Shown here one piece after another: positions 1 to 7,995 of a stretch of 64,000 nt of DNA. The stretch is from NCBI RefSeq assembly GCF_900116515.1, contig NZ_FPBA01000003.1, positions 124,001 through 188,000 of the forward strand, written 5' to 3'. How positions within the stretch are numbered: position 1 is the stretch's first letter; each line of letters begins with the position of its first letter. The translations under genes and the position numbers were made by a program. Source of the stretch: Geodermatophilus amargosae (GTDB lineage Bacteria; Actinomycetota; Actinomycetes; Mycobacteriales; Geodermatophilaceae). The notes below the pieces were generated by a model. The model worked only from the letters and a program-made list of their open reading frames with translations, did no database searches and was not told where the DNA came from.

Positions 1-2
1 AC

Positions 3-719
3 GTCCTCTCCGGCGGCCGGCTCAACCCCGGCGTCAGCGTGGGCCCGCCGATGCACTGGGACGACGTCAAGGACGCGCTCTACCCCGACACCGCCGACGT
101 CGAGGACTTCTCCTACACGCGCGTGGAGCGGCTGCTGCGCCTGGTCGCCGGCGAGCCCGCGACGTCGTTCGCCGGGCGCGAGGGCGTCGTCGAGGAGTGG
201 TCGGACCGGGTGCAGCCGCACTCCCCCGGCCTGCGCGACCGCCTCTGGTACGGCGGCGGCAGCACCCGGTCGGCGGAGTGGGCCGGAGACGCCGGCATGC
301 ACTTCCTGACCAGCAGCGTGGTGAAGGCCGAGGATGGCTCGACCGACTTCGCGCAGATCCAGGCCGCGCAGGTGCGGGCCTTCCGCGAGGCCAACCCGGC
401 CGGGCGGGTGTCGCAGGGCCTGGTCGTCATCCCCACCGACAGCGCGACGCCCGACCAGCGCGAGCGCTACGCCGCCTACGTCGAGGCGCGCACCCCGCGC
501 ACCGGCAGCCCGCAGGGGCCGGCGCGGCTGCTGTACGCGCCCGACCTGGTCGGGTCCTCCGAGCAGATCGCCGAGGCGCTGTACGCGCACGCCGGCTTCC
601 GCGAGGTGACCGAGGTGGTGTTCGCCCTGCCGTTCAGCTTCGCCGAGGCCGACTACACGCAGATCCTCACCGACACCGCCGAGCGCCTCGGCCCGCTGCT
701 GGGCTGGTCCCCCCGGTGA
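3..719 (+). CDS. LLM-class flavin-dependent oxidoreductase, C-terminal part
   Basis: Partial gene: the frame is open from the window edge (…SGGRLNPGVSVGPPMHW) to TGA at 719, so the N-terminus lies outside. The visible part matches the C-terminal half of luciferase-like (LLM) F420/FMN oxidoreductases: a YGGGSTRSAEWAGDAGMHF strand-turn followed by an insertion and the final helices. Such enzymes oxidise or reduce small organic substrates with a reduced flavin; the substrate is not readable here. The stop overlaps the GTG of the next gene (GTGA, 716-719), so the two are probably translated together. Family assignment is fairly sure, substrate unknown. Confidence 0.8.
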   Translation, partial: VLSGGRLNPGVSVGPPMHWDDVKDALYPDTADVEDFSYTRVERLLRLVAGEPATSFAGREGVVEEWSDRVQPHSPGLRDRLWYGGGSTRSAEWAGDAGMHFLTSSVVKAEDGSTDFAQIQAAQVRAFREANPAGRVSQGLVVIPTDSATPDQRERYAAYVEARTPRTGSPQGPARLLYAPDLVGSSEQIAEALYAHAGFREVTEVVFALPFSFAEADYTQILTDTAERLGPLLGWSPR

Positions 720-1891
720 CCGACGCCGACGCCGCGGTCACCGCCCTCCGCGCGCAGGGCTCGCTCAAGTGGTCGCGGCACCCGGAGGCGCTCGGCGCCT
801 GGGTGGCCGAGATGGACCTCGGCACCGCGCCCGCGGTCACCCGGGCGCTGCACGCCGCCGTCGACCGCGGGCTGTTCGGCTACCTGCCCGACTGGCTCGC
901 CGACGACCTGTCCCGGGCGACGGCCGGCTTCCTGCGCGGCCGGCACGGGTGGGAGGTGCCGGCGGAGCGGATCCGGCCGCTGGCCGACGTCCTCGCCGGC
1001 CTGTCCGCGGCGATCACCCACCTGTCCCGGCCGGGGTCGCCCGTGGTCCTGCCGACCCCGGCCTACATGCCGTTCCTCGAGGTGCCGCCGGCCCTGGGCC
1101 GGGAGGTGCTCGAGGTGCCGATGGCCCGCGACGGCGACCGGTTCGTGTACGACCTCGACGCGCTCGACGCAGCCTTCCGCGCCGGCGGGCACCTGCTGGT
1201 GCTGTGCAACCCGCACAACCCGGTCGGCCGGGTGCTCGAGCCGGCGGAGATGACCGCGATCGCCGAGGTGGTCGACCGGCACGGCGGGCGGGTGTTCTCC
1301 GACGAGATCCACGCGCCGCTGGTCTTCCCCGGTCACCGGCACGTCCCCTACGCCTCGCTCGGCGAGACCACCGCCGGCCACACGCTCACCGCCACCAGCG
1401 CGTCCAAGGCCTGGGACCTGCCCGGCCTCAAGTGCGCGCAGCTGGTGCTCAGCAACGACGCCGACGCGCAGCTGTGGGCCGAGGTCGGGCACGAGGCCGA
1501 GCACGGCGCCTCCACGCTGGGCGCCGTCGCGAACGTCGCCGCCTACACCGAGGGGCTGGGCTGGCTCGAGGAGGTGCTCGGCGTCCTCGACCGCAACCGC
1601 CGCCTGCTCGCCGACCTGGTCGCCGAGCACCTGCCCGGCATCCGCCACCGGCCGCCGGAGGGCACCTACCTCGCCTGGCTGGAGGGGTTCGGCGTGCCCG
1701 ACCCCGGCGACCACCTCCTGCGCGAGGCCGGGGTGGCGGTGGTGGACGGCGCCCGGTGCGGCGCCGCCGGCCGGGGCGCGGTGCGGCTCAACCTGGCCAC
1801 GCCCGAGCCGGTGCTGCGGCGCATCGTCGAGCAGATGGGCGCCGCGCTCCCACCCCGCCAGGTCGCGTCCTCCCCTGGGGCCACCCGGTAG
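716..1891 (+). CDS. MalY/PatB-type PLP aminotransferase (cystathionine beta-lyase-like)
   Basis: About 391 aa, usual length for the MalY/PatB class of fold-type I PLP enzymes, which cleave C-S bonds (cystathionine, Cys conjugates) or act as aminotransferases in the cytoplasm. Seen in the protein: NPHNPVGRV near residue 165, SDEIHAPL near 200 (the PLP-binding Asp), and SASKAWDLPGLKCAQ with the Schiff-base Lys near 231. The GTG start at 716 overlaps the stop of the upstream LLM gene by 4 bp; longer in-frame starts would run into that gene. The 3' end faces a convergent DUF3237 gene whose frame stays open for about 225 bp antisense to it. Confidence 0.88.
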   Translation: MTDADAAVTALRAQGSLKWSRHPEALGAWVAEMDLGTAPAVTRALHAAVDRGLFGYLPDWLADDLSRATAGFLRGRHGWEVPAERIRPLADVLAGLSAAITHLSRPGSPVVLPTPAYMPFLEVPPALGREVLEVPMARDGDRFVYDLDALDAAFRAGGHLLVLCNPHNPVGRVLEPAEMTAIAEVVDRHGGRVFSDEIHAPLVFPGHRHVPYASLGETTAGHTLTATSASKAWDLPGLKCAQLVLSNDADAQLWAEVGHEAEHGASTLGAVANVAAYTEGLGWLEEVLGVLDRNRRLLADLVAEHLPGIRHRPPEGTYLAWLEGFGVPDPGDHLLREAGVAVVDGARCGAAGRGAVRLNLATPEPVLRRIVEQMGAALPPRQVASSPGATR

Positions 1892-2331
1892 ACGCGGTAC
1901 TCCACCCGCTTCCCGGGCACCAGGCGTCCCTCGGCCACGAGGACCGTGTGGTTCACCCAGGCGTACCGCTCGTCGCCGGTCTCCAGCCGCGGGGTGGTGA
2001 CGAAGTACTGGTCGCCGAAGTCCGTCGCCGTGCCCCCGCCCTGCACGAGCGTGACCACAGCCGGGGTCAGCTGCAGGAGCCCCGCGTACTGGAGGTGGAC
2101 GTGGGCCCGGTCCACCGTCTGCATCGTCGTCCGCACGTCGAGCCGGCCGAACCCGTCGGCACCGACCAGCATCCAGTCCGCACTCCCGCCCATGAGCGTG
2201 CCCTTCAGGCGGTCCCCGAGACCTCGCCGCCGGTGATCGTCCCCTCGATGCGGTTCCCCGTACGGCCCGGGCCCGACGACATGGGGCTCGAGGTCGGCGT
2301 GGTGGTCGAACTCCGGCACCAGGTACGGCAC
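1666..2331 (-). CDS. DUF3237-family protein, with an apparent compensated double frameshift
   Basis: GTG start at 2331 has an AGGGGGG ribosome site just upstream. The frame begins VPYLVPEFDHHADLEPHVVG and later reads GDRLKGTLMGGSADWMLVG and DGFGRLDVRTTMQTVD, typical DUF3237 signatures (small beta-barrel, function unknown). Between two four-base homopolymers (plus-strand CCCC at 2256-2259 and 2214-2217) the conserved sequence (NRIEGTITGGEVSG) lies in another frame, so about 14 residues are mistranslated unless the sequence has two errors. Family similarity ends near 1880, but the frame stays open to 1666, antisense to the aminotransferase. True extent is therefore uncertain. Confidence 0.6.
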   Translation of the reverse strand: MPYLVPEFDHHADLEPHVVGPGPYGEPHRGDDHRRRGLGDRLKGTLMGGSADWMLVGADGFGRLDVRTTMQTVDRAHVHLQYAGLLQLTPAVVTLVQGGGTATDFGDQYFVTTPRLETGDERYAWVNHTVLVAEGRLVPGKRVEYRVYRVAPGEDATWRGGSAAPICSTMRRSTGSGVARLSRTAPRPAAPHRAPSTTATPASRRRWSPGSGTPNPSSQAR

Positions 2332-2435
2332 GGCGTCCCCCCTCGGGACGAGGGCGGGCCGAGCGCCCGCCCGGGGCCCGGAGATCCCGCTGCCACGGTG
2401 TGGAGGTCGAGGGGACCGCGTCCGTTCCGCCCGGC

Positions 2436-3806
2436 TCACCGGGCGTCGGCCTCCACCGCCTCGAACGCCTTGCGGGCGGCGATGAGCACCGGGTCCCACA
2501 CCGGGGCGAACGGCGGGGCGTAGGACAGGTCGAGGGAGAGGACCTCGTCGACGGTCATCTCGTTCCAGATGCAGATGGCCAGGGCGTCGACCCGCTTGGC
2601 CGCGCCCTCCTGGCCGACCACCTGGGCGCCGAGCAGCCGGCCGCTGCGCCGCTCGGCGATCATCTTGACCCGGATGGGACTGGCGCCCGGGAAGTAGCCG
2701 GCCTTGGTGGTGGAGTCGACCGCGGCGGCGACGAAGGAGTACCCGGCCGCATCGGCCTCGGCCTCCGACAGTCCGGTGCGGGCGGCCTCGGTCGCGCAGA
2801 TCTTCGTGATCGCCGTCCCGATGACGCCGGGGAACGTGGCGTAGCCGCCGCCGATGTTGATCCCGGCCACCCGGCCCTGCTTGTTGGCGTGCGTGCCGAG
2901 GGCCACCACCACCCGCTGCTTCGACAGCCGGTGCACCGACTCCACGCAGTCGCCGGCCGACCACACGCCGGGCACCTGCGTGCGCATCCGCTGGTCGACG
3001 GCGATCCCGCCGGAGGTGCCCAGCGGGATGCCGGCCTCCTGCGCCAGCCGCACGTTCGGCCGCACCCCGAGCCCGAGGACGACGAGGTCGGCGGGCAGCT
3101 CGCGGCCGCTCTCGGTGACCACCGCGCGCGCCCGCCCGTCGGGGCCGACGTCGATGCCCGCGACGCCGTCGGAGAGGACCAGCTCGATGCCCTCGGCGCG
3201 GACGGCGTCGGCGATGTACCGGCCGATGTCCGGGTCGAAGGTGCCCACCGGCTGCGGCGACTTGTCCACCACGGTGACGTCGAGCCCGCGCACGCGGCAG
3301 GCCTCGGCGATCTCCAGGCCGATGTAGCCCCCGCCGATGACCACCACCTTCTGCACGCGCCCGCTGTCGAGCTCGGTGCGCAGCGCGACGCCGTCGTCGA
3401 GGACCTGGACGCCGTACACGCCCTGGGCGTCGATGCCCTCCACCGGCGGGCGCATGGGGACGCTGCCGGTGGCGTACACGAGCTGGTCGTAGGGCTCGGT
3501 GCCCTCGGTGCCGGCGTCGAGGTCGTGCCAGTGGACGACGCCCTTGTCGGTGTCGATGCCGACGACCTCGGTCCGCATGCGGACGTCCAGACCGGCCGCG
3601 CGGTGCTGCTCGGGCGTGCGGGCGATCAGGTCGTTCTCGGTGTCGACGGTGCCGGAGATCCAGTACGGGATGCCGCAGGCGGAGTAGGAGGTCGCGCGGC
3701 CGCGCTCGAACATGACGACGTCGAGGTCGGGCCGCCGCTTCCTGGCCTGCGACGCCGCGCTGCCGCCTGCGGCGTCGCCTCCGATGACGACGAGTCGGGT
3801 GCTCAC
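2436..3806 (-). CDS. CoA-disulfide reductase-like FAD/NAD(P)H oxidoreductase
   Basis: 456 aa, the usual size for the Cdr/Nox subgroup of pyridine nucleotide-disulfide oxidoreductases. An N-terminal FAD Rossmann motif (VVIGGDAAGGSAA), then SYSACGIPYWI with the single redox Cys at residue 44, a second NAD(P)H Rossmann motif (VVVIGGGYIGLEIAEA), the FAD segment GVWSAGDC, and a C-terminal dimerisation domain. Members with one Cys in this position reduce CoA disulfide or persulfide, or reduce O2 to water; the sequence does not decide which. It is alone on the minus strand, head-on to the flavodoxin-like gene's 3' end 25 bp away. Confidence 0.85.
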   Translation of the reverse strand: MSTRLVVIGGDAAGGSAASQARKRRPDLDVVMFERGRATSYSACGIPYWISGTVDTENDLIARTPEQHRAAGLDVRMRTEVVGIDTDKGVVHWHDLDAGTEGTEPYDQLVYATGSVPMRPPVEGIDAQGVYGVQVLDDGVALRTELDSGRVQKVVVIGGGYIGLEIAEACRVRGLDVTVVDKSPQPVGTFDPDIGRYIADAVRAEGIELVLSDGVAGIDVGPDGRARAVVTESGRELPADLVVLGLGVRPNVRLAQEAGIPLGTSGGIAVDQRMRTQVPGVWSAGDCVESVHRLSKQRVVVALGTHANKQGRVAGINIGGGYATFPGVIGTAITKICATEAARTGLSEAEADAAGYSFVAAAVDSTTKAGYFPGASPIRVKMIAERRSGRLLGAQVVGQEGAAKRVDALAICIWNEMTVDEVLSLDLSYAPPFAPVWDPVLIAARKAFEAVEADAR

Positions 3807-3831
3807 CCCGGCAGGCTATGGCCGTCCGGGG

Positions 3832-4281
3832 CTACAGGCTCACCGCGACGGTGGCGGCGAGCTCCCGCGCCGCCTCCAGGTCCTCCTTGGTGGACGCGCC
3901 GGTGAGGCTGAGCGGGGCGGCGACCTGCTTCCACCGCAGGGCGCCGGTGATCGTGCCGATGGCCTTGAGGGCGCCGGCGGTGTCGTCGCCGCCGTGCACG
4001 TAGACGCCGAACGGCAGGCCGACGGTCGCGTCGAGGCAGGGGTAGTAGACGGTGTCGAAGAAGTGCTTGAGCGCCCCGCTCATGTAGCCGATGTTGGCCG
4101 GGGTGCCGAGCACGACGCCGTCGGCGGCGAGCAGGTCGGCGGGGCCGGCCGACAGCGCCGGGCGGACCTCGAGGTCGACCTCCTCGACCATCGCGGCGCC
4201 CTCGCGGACCGCCTCCAGCACCGCCTGCAGGTTCGGCGAGGGCGTGTGGTGGACGACGAGCAGCCGCGGCATGCCCGCCAT
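3832..4281 (-). CDS. Flavodoxin-like / NADPH-dependent FMN reductase-fold protein
   Basis: 149 aa. Starts MAGMPRLLVVHHTPSPNLQAVLEAV, a flavodoxin-type first strand and phosphate-binding loop, followed by GVVLGTPANIGYMSGALKHFFD, the second FMN loop of NAD(P)H:quinone-reductase-like flavodoxins. It probably binds FMN and carries electrons or reduces quinones in the cytoplasm. An inner ATG at 4272 (MPRLLVV) is an equally good start. It lies just upstream of the CoA-disulfide-reductase-like gene on the same strand (25 bp gap), so the two may share a transcript. Confidence 0.75.
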   Translation of the reverse strand: MAGMPRLLVVHHTPSPNLQAVLEAVREGAAMVEEVDLEVRPALSAGPADLLAADGVVLGTPANIGYMSGALKHFFDTVYYPCLDATVGLPFGVYVHGGDDTAGALKAIGTITGALRWKQVAAPLSLTGASTKEDLEAARELAATVAVSL

Positions 4282-4399
4282 CCTGCGCCGCCGGCGTGCG
4301 CGGTGCGGCCGGCTCCCCGATGATCATCGCCGGCGGCAGGGGGACGCACGGTGCCCGCCGGATCGAGTCGGACGCACCGGACAGGAGAGGCCCCCCGCC

Positions 4400-4648
4400 G
4401 TGAGTTCCTTCCGCTACAAGCCGAGCAGGCCGGCCGCCGTCCTCGGGATCGTCGTCGGCGTCGGGATGCTCGCCTTCGGCATCACGCAGTTCGGGGACGC
4501 GAGCGGCGGCGGCCTCGCCTTCCTCGTGTCCTGGTGCGCCGTGGTCGTCGGGATCACCGCGCTGAACACGTGGGCGGCCTTCTCCGAGCGCGGGTCCCTG
4601 GGCACGTTCGTCTCCGACCGGGACGATGCCCCGCCTGCCGGCCGCTGA
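4400..4648 (+). CDS. Small two-helix membrane protein
   Basis: 82 aa from a GTG at 4400 with an AGGAGAGG site about 10 bp upstream; longer frames to the left have no such site. Two hydrophobic segments (about residues 9-27, AAVLGIVVGVGMLAFG…, and 36-56, LAFLVSWCAVVVGITALNTW) and a short polar C-tail ending SDRDDAPPAGR. No family recognised; function unknown. It is divergent from the flavodoxin-like gene and is followed 28 bp downstream by a VOC gene. Confidence 0.7.
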   Translation: MSSFRYKPSRPAAVLGIVVGVGMLAFGITQFGDASGGGLAFLVSWCAVVVGITALNTWAAFSERGSLGTFVSDRDDAPPAGR

Positions 4649-4676
4649 CCTCCGCGGAGGTGGCAGGGTCGGGGCC

Positions 4677-5036
4677 GTGTTCGAGGGACTGCACCACGCA
4701 CAGCTGGCCATGCCGCGCGGCGAGGAGGAGGCCGCGCGGGCCTTCTTCGCCGGCGTGCTCGGGATGACCGAGGTCGAGAAGCCGCCGGTGCTGGCCGCGC
4801 GCGGTGGCGCGTGGTTCCGCGCCGGCGGGCTGGAGCTGCACCTCGGCGTCGAGGACGACTTCGTCCCGGCCCGCAAGGCCCACCCGGGGATCCTCGTCAG
4901 CGACCTCGACGAGCTGGTGCGGCGCCTCGGCGCCGCCGGGCAGCAGGTCACCTGGGACGCCGACTTCCCGGGCTTCCGCCGCGTCCACGCGCACGATCCC
5001 TTCGGCAACCGCCTGGAGTTCCTGCAGCCCGCCTGA
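4677..5036 (+). CDS. VOC-superfamily (glyoxalase/bleomycin-resistance fold) protein
   Basis: 119 aa with the single-VOC layout: GLHHAQLAMPRGEEEAARAFF (first metal-ligand strand), a middle LELHLGVEDDF, and a C-terminal DPFGNRLEFLQP with the last metal-binding Glu. The start is taken as GTG 4677 (VFEGLHHAQL), where the fold begins and a GGAGG lies upstream; an in-frame ATG at 4626 would add an unrelated tail. VOC proteins isomerise, cleave or sequester small metabolites; this one is not assignable further. Confidence 0.78.
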   Translation: MFEGLHHAQLAMPRGEEEAARAFFAGVLGMTEVEKPPVLAARGGAWFRAGGLELHLGVEDDFVPARKAHPGILVSDLDELVRRLGAAGQQVTWDADFPGFRRVHAHDPFGNRLEFLQPA

Positions 5037-5064
5037 CGTCAGCTCTGCTCGCTAGCGTCCGGCC

Positions 5065-5427
5065 ATGACCGTCGACCTCTTCGCGGGGATCCCCGTCGGC
5101 GACCGCGAGCGTGCGCTGGACTGGTACGGGCGCCTGTTCGGCTCGGAGCCGGCCTTCGTGCCCGACGACGTCGAGGTCGTGTGGGAGCTGGCCGAGCACC
5201 GGTACGTCCACACCGAGCTGAAGCCCGACCATGCCGGGCACGCGAGGGTCACCGTCTTCGTCGACGACCTCGACGGACGGGTCGCGGCCACGAGGGCACG
5301 CGGTCTCGAGCCCACGTCGCGGGAGACGTACGGGAACGGCGTCCGCAAGGTCACCTACCGCGACCCCGACGGCAACGAGATCGGCTTCGGCGGCGCCCCG
5401 GTCGACGCAGAGAGCCCCGCCTCGTGA
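5065..5427 (+). CDS. VOC-superfamily protein, coupled to the downstream cyclase-fold gene
   Basis: 120 aa: LFAGIPVGDRERALDWYGRLFG at the start, VWELAEHRYVHTEL in the middle and VTYRDPDGNEIGFGG near the end, the standard two betaalphabetabetabeta halves of a VOC monomer. Its TGA at 5425-5427 overlaps the GTG of the next gene (5424), which implies translational coupling. Substrate unknown; the pairing with a terpenoid-cyclase-fold protein is the only functional hint. Confidence 0.8.
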   Translation: MTVDLFAGIPVGDRERALDWYGRLFGSEPAFVPDDVEVVWELAEHRYVHTELKPDHAGHARVTVFVDDLDGRVAATRARGLEPTSRETYGNGVRKVTYRDPDGNEIGFGGAPVDAESPAS

Positions 5428-6350
5428 CGGTGGTGGACTGGCTCCTCGACGGCGACCCCGCGATCCGGTGGCAGGTCGTGCGCGACCTGCTCGACGCCCC
5501 GGCCGACGTCGTCGCCGCCGAGCGGGCACGGGTGGCCACCGAGGGCTGGGGCGCCCGGCTGCTCGCGCTGCGCGACCCGGACGGGCAGTGGGCCGGCGGT
5601 GCCTGCTTCCCGGCGTCGGGGTGGGACGGCGGTGGCGGCCAGCCCTGGACGGCGACGCTCCCCACCCTCGTGCTGCTGCGCGATCTCGGTCTCGACCCCG
5701 GCTCCCCTGCGGCGCGCGAGACGGCGGCACTCGTGCGGGAGAACTGCCGCTGGGAGCACGCCGGGCAGCGGTTCTTCGACGGCGAGGTCGAGGCCTGCAT
5801 CAACGGCCGGACCGTCGCCGTCGGCGCGTGGCTCGGCGAGGACGTCGACGGCATCGTGCGACGACTCCTCGACGAGCAACTGGACGACGGGGGGTGGAAC
5901 TGCTGGACCGAGTACGGCAACACGCGGTCGTCGTTCGACTCGACTCCCAACGTGCTCGAGGGACTGCTGGCGTACGAGCGCGCCACCGGCGCGGACACCG
6001 CGGCAGCGCGCTCCCGCGGGGAGGAGTACCTGCTCGATCGGTCACTGTTCCGGCGGCGCAGCACCGGCGAGGTGGTCTCCCCCGGCTACCTGTCCCTCTC
6101 GTTCCCGCCGTACCGGCACCACGACGTGCTGCGGGCACTCGACCACCTCCGCGATGCCGGCGGCACACCGGACCCGCGGCTGACCGAGGCGCTGGAGCTG
6201 CTGCGCGAGAAGCAGCAGCCCGACGGCACCTGGCTGCTCGAGGACCCCCACGAGGGCGCCGTGCACCTCCCGCTCGAGGACGGCGACGGCCCGCCCAGCC
6301 GCTGGAACACCCTCCGCGCGCTGCGCGTGCTCCGCTGGGCCGGGAACTGA
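5424..6350 (+). CDS. Squalene-cyclase/prenyltransferase-fold (alpha/alpha-barrel) protein
   Basis: 308 aa starting at the GTG that overlaps the VOC stop. It begins VVDWLLDGDPAIRWQVVRDLL and contains repeated QW-like helices: DPDGQWAGGACF, LDEQLDDGGWNCWTEYGN and LREKQQPDGTWLLEDP. These resemble the alpha/alpha6 barrel of terpenoid cyclases and prenyltransferase beta subunits, but there is no DxDD or zinc-site signature that would make it a true cyclase. Many actinobacteria carry such stand-alone proteins of unknown role. Coupling to a VOC protein suggests a shared small-molecule substrate (inference). Confidence 0.7.
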   Translation: MTVVDWLLDGDPAIRWQVVRDLLDAPADVVAAERARVATEGWGARLLALRDPDGQWAGGACFPASGWDGGGGQPWTATLPTLVLLRDLGLDPGSPAARETAALVRENCRWEHAGQRFFDGEVEACINGRTVAVGAWLGEDVDGIVRRLLDEQLDDGGWNCWTEYGNTRSSFDSTPNVLEGLLAYERATGADTAAARSRGEEYLLDRSLFRRRSTGEVVSPGYLSLSFPPYRHHDVLRALDHLRDAGGTPDPRLTEALELLREKQQPDGTWLLEDPHEGAVHLPLEDGDGPPSRWNTLRALRVLRWAGN

Positions 6351-6401
6351 GCAAGGAACGTCCTCCCCGGGCGCCCGGGATGGGCCCTAGCGTCCCGGGC
6401 C

Positions 6402-7170
6402 ATGACGGACCCGCGGACGTGGTTGGTGGCCGGCGCGAGCTCGGGCTTCGGCGAGGCGATCGCGCGGACCGCCCTGTCGCACGGCGACACGGTGGTCGGC
6501 GTCGCCCGCTCGGCGGACCGCCTGTCGGCCCTGGCGTCCGAGGACTCGCCCGGCCGCTTCGTGCCGCTGGTGCTCGACGTCCTGGAGGTGGCACGGTTCG
6601 ACGTCGCCGAGCGGACGGTCCGCGACGTCGTCGCCGGGGTCGGGCGGCTCGACGTCCTGCTGAACAACGCCGGCCGCACGCAGGTCGGCGCACTGGAGGA
6701 GACCACCGAGGACGAGTTCCGCGCGCTGTTCGAGCTGCACGTCGTCGCCCCGGCCGCGCTCACCCGGGCGGTGCTGCCGGTCTTCCGGCGGGCAGGTCAC
6801 AGTGCCGGGTTTCAGCGTGTACTGCGCGACCAAGGCGGCGCTCGAACTGCTCACCGAGACCCTCGCCGACGAGGTGCCCGGCGACCGCTTCGTCGTCGTC
6901 GAGCCGGGCGCCTTCCGGACCGGGCTGTTCGGCGGCGGCGCCCCGGTGCTGTCCCGCGAGCTGCCGGCCTACCGGGACACGGTCGGCCCGACGCGGCGGG
7001 CGACGCCGCACGCGTTCGTCAGCGACGTCCGGGCCGAGGCCGTCCGGCGTCGGCTGGCGGCGGGCGCGACGGTGGCCGCGGTGGCCGGCGAGGTCGGCGT
7101 CGACCCACGCCAGCTCCGCCGGCTGCACCGCCGCTGCGTCGGCGAGCCGCTGCGGGGGCACCCGGGCTGA
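6402..7170 (+). pseudogene. Short-chain dehydrogenase, broken and fused to an AraC-type HTH remnant
   Basis: From ATG 6402 the frame reads a normal SDR N-terminus: WLVAGASSGFGEAIARTAL, cofactor loop, and DVLLNNAGRTQVG. At about 6800 the frame changes and around ten to fifteen residues including the catalytic Ser strand are missing; the next frame resumes at VTVPGFSVYCATKAALELLTETLADEV, which has the YxxxK motif. After TGLFGG…AYRDTVGPTRR (about 6990) the SDR tail is replaced by EAVRRRLAAGATVAAVAGEVGV followed by a short basic segment, which looks like the helix-turn-helix of an AraC regulator. The gene is thus both frameshifted and chimeric, most likely inactive. Confidence 0.75.
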
Positions 7171-7195
7171 CCTGGCATCCGGCAGGATCCCGTCC

Positions 7196-7765
7196 GTGGT
7201 GACGAATCCCCGGATCGGGCCGGTCGAGCGAGCGACGGGCCGGACGTGGGACGAGTGGCTCCGCTTCATGGACGGCATCGGCGCGCAGGACCTCGACCAC
7301 GGGCAGATCGCGCTGCAGGTGTACGAGGAGCTCGGCGACGACTTCGCGCAGCGCGGCTGGTGGACGCAGTCGGTGACCGTGGCCTACGAGCAGCACATCG
7401 GCCGGCGCGTCCCCGGCCAGCGCCCCGACGGCACCTTCCAGTACAGCGTGAGCAGGGCGACGTCGCTCGGCATGGCCGAGCTCATGGAGCGGTGGCGGGC
7501 CTTCGCCGACGGCGACGCGGGGGTGCAGGAGGTCCTCGCCGGCGGGGACGTCAAGGTCAGCGGCACCGACCGGCGGATCACCTGGCGGACGAGGGCCGTC
7601 GACGGCTCGTCGGTCGTGGTCACGAGCGAGCCGAAGAGGAACGGGACGGCGTCGCTCGTGGCCACCCAGATCGGCGTGCCGAGCCTCGAGGCGAACGACG
7701 AGGCCCGCGAGCGGTGGACGGCCGTCGTCGAGCGCTTCCTGGCCGGCGTGCAGCCCGGACGCTGA
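7196..7765 (+). CDS. SRPBCC/AHSA1-like domain protein with N-terminal DUF4287-like segment
   Basis: About 189 aa. The N-terminal third (RATGRTWDEWLRFMDGIGAQDLDHGQIALQVYEEL … GWWTQSVTVAYEQHIG) is the helical segment commonly found before AHSA1-type START folds; the rest (FQYSVSRATSLGMAELMERW … ITWRTRAVDGSSVVVTSEPK) fits the START barrel. Such proteins bind hydrophobic ligands; no enzyme activity can be claimed. Two adjacent GTG codons (7196, 7199) are possible starts, with GGCAGGA about 8 bp upstream. Confidence 0.65.
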   Translation: MVTNPRIGPVERATGRTWDEWLRFMDGIGAQDLDHGQIALQVYEELGDDFAQRGWWTQSVTVAYEQHIGRRVPGQRPDGTFQYSVSRATSLGMAELMERWRAFADGDAGVQEVLAGGDVKVSGTDRRITWRTRAVDGSSVVVTSEPKRNGTASLVATQIGVPSLEANDEARERWTAVVERFLAGVQPGR

Positions 7766-7923
7766 GCGCAGGACCCGGCCGGGGGCCGACCGCCCGTCGT
7801 CGACCTGCGGTCGGCCCAGGGGGCGCAGACCGCCACAGGTCGACACCCGGGGACCGCGGAGCCCGCCGACGTCGCCCGTCGGGGTGTGGCGCACTGCCGC
7901 CGGAGCCCGGCCTCGCGCAGCAT

Positions 7924-7968
7924 GGGCCCGCCGGGTCCGGCGGGTCCGGCGGGCCCGGCGGGCCCGGC
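7924..7968. repeat. Five-copy 9-bp GC tandem repeat
   Basis: Five consecutive 9-bp units of the form GGG(C/T)CC(G)GC sit upstream of the next gene's start. One reading frame through them gives GSG/GPG repeats and the opposite strand gives GPAGPAG, but neither is part of a supported gene. Probably a slippage-prone spacer. Confidence 0.6.
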
Positions 7969-7995
7969 GGGCGCGAGCGGGCGGAGGAGAGCGCG

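Noticed and set aside
2400-3905. Long plus-strand frame of 501 codons
   Set aside because: Antisense to the CoA-disulfide-reductase-like gene, no domains.
6366-6380. CCCGGGCGCCCGGG palindrome as terminator
   Set aside because: Self-complementary without a loop, lies directly before the SDR start, and could equally be chance in such GC-rich DNA.
7924-7968. Collagen-like GPAGPAG protein on the minus strand
   Set aside because: The motif comes from the 9-bp repeat only; the surrounding frame has no start site or domain.
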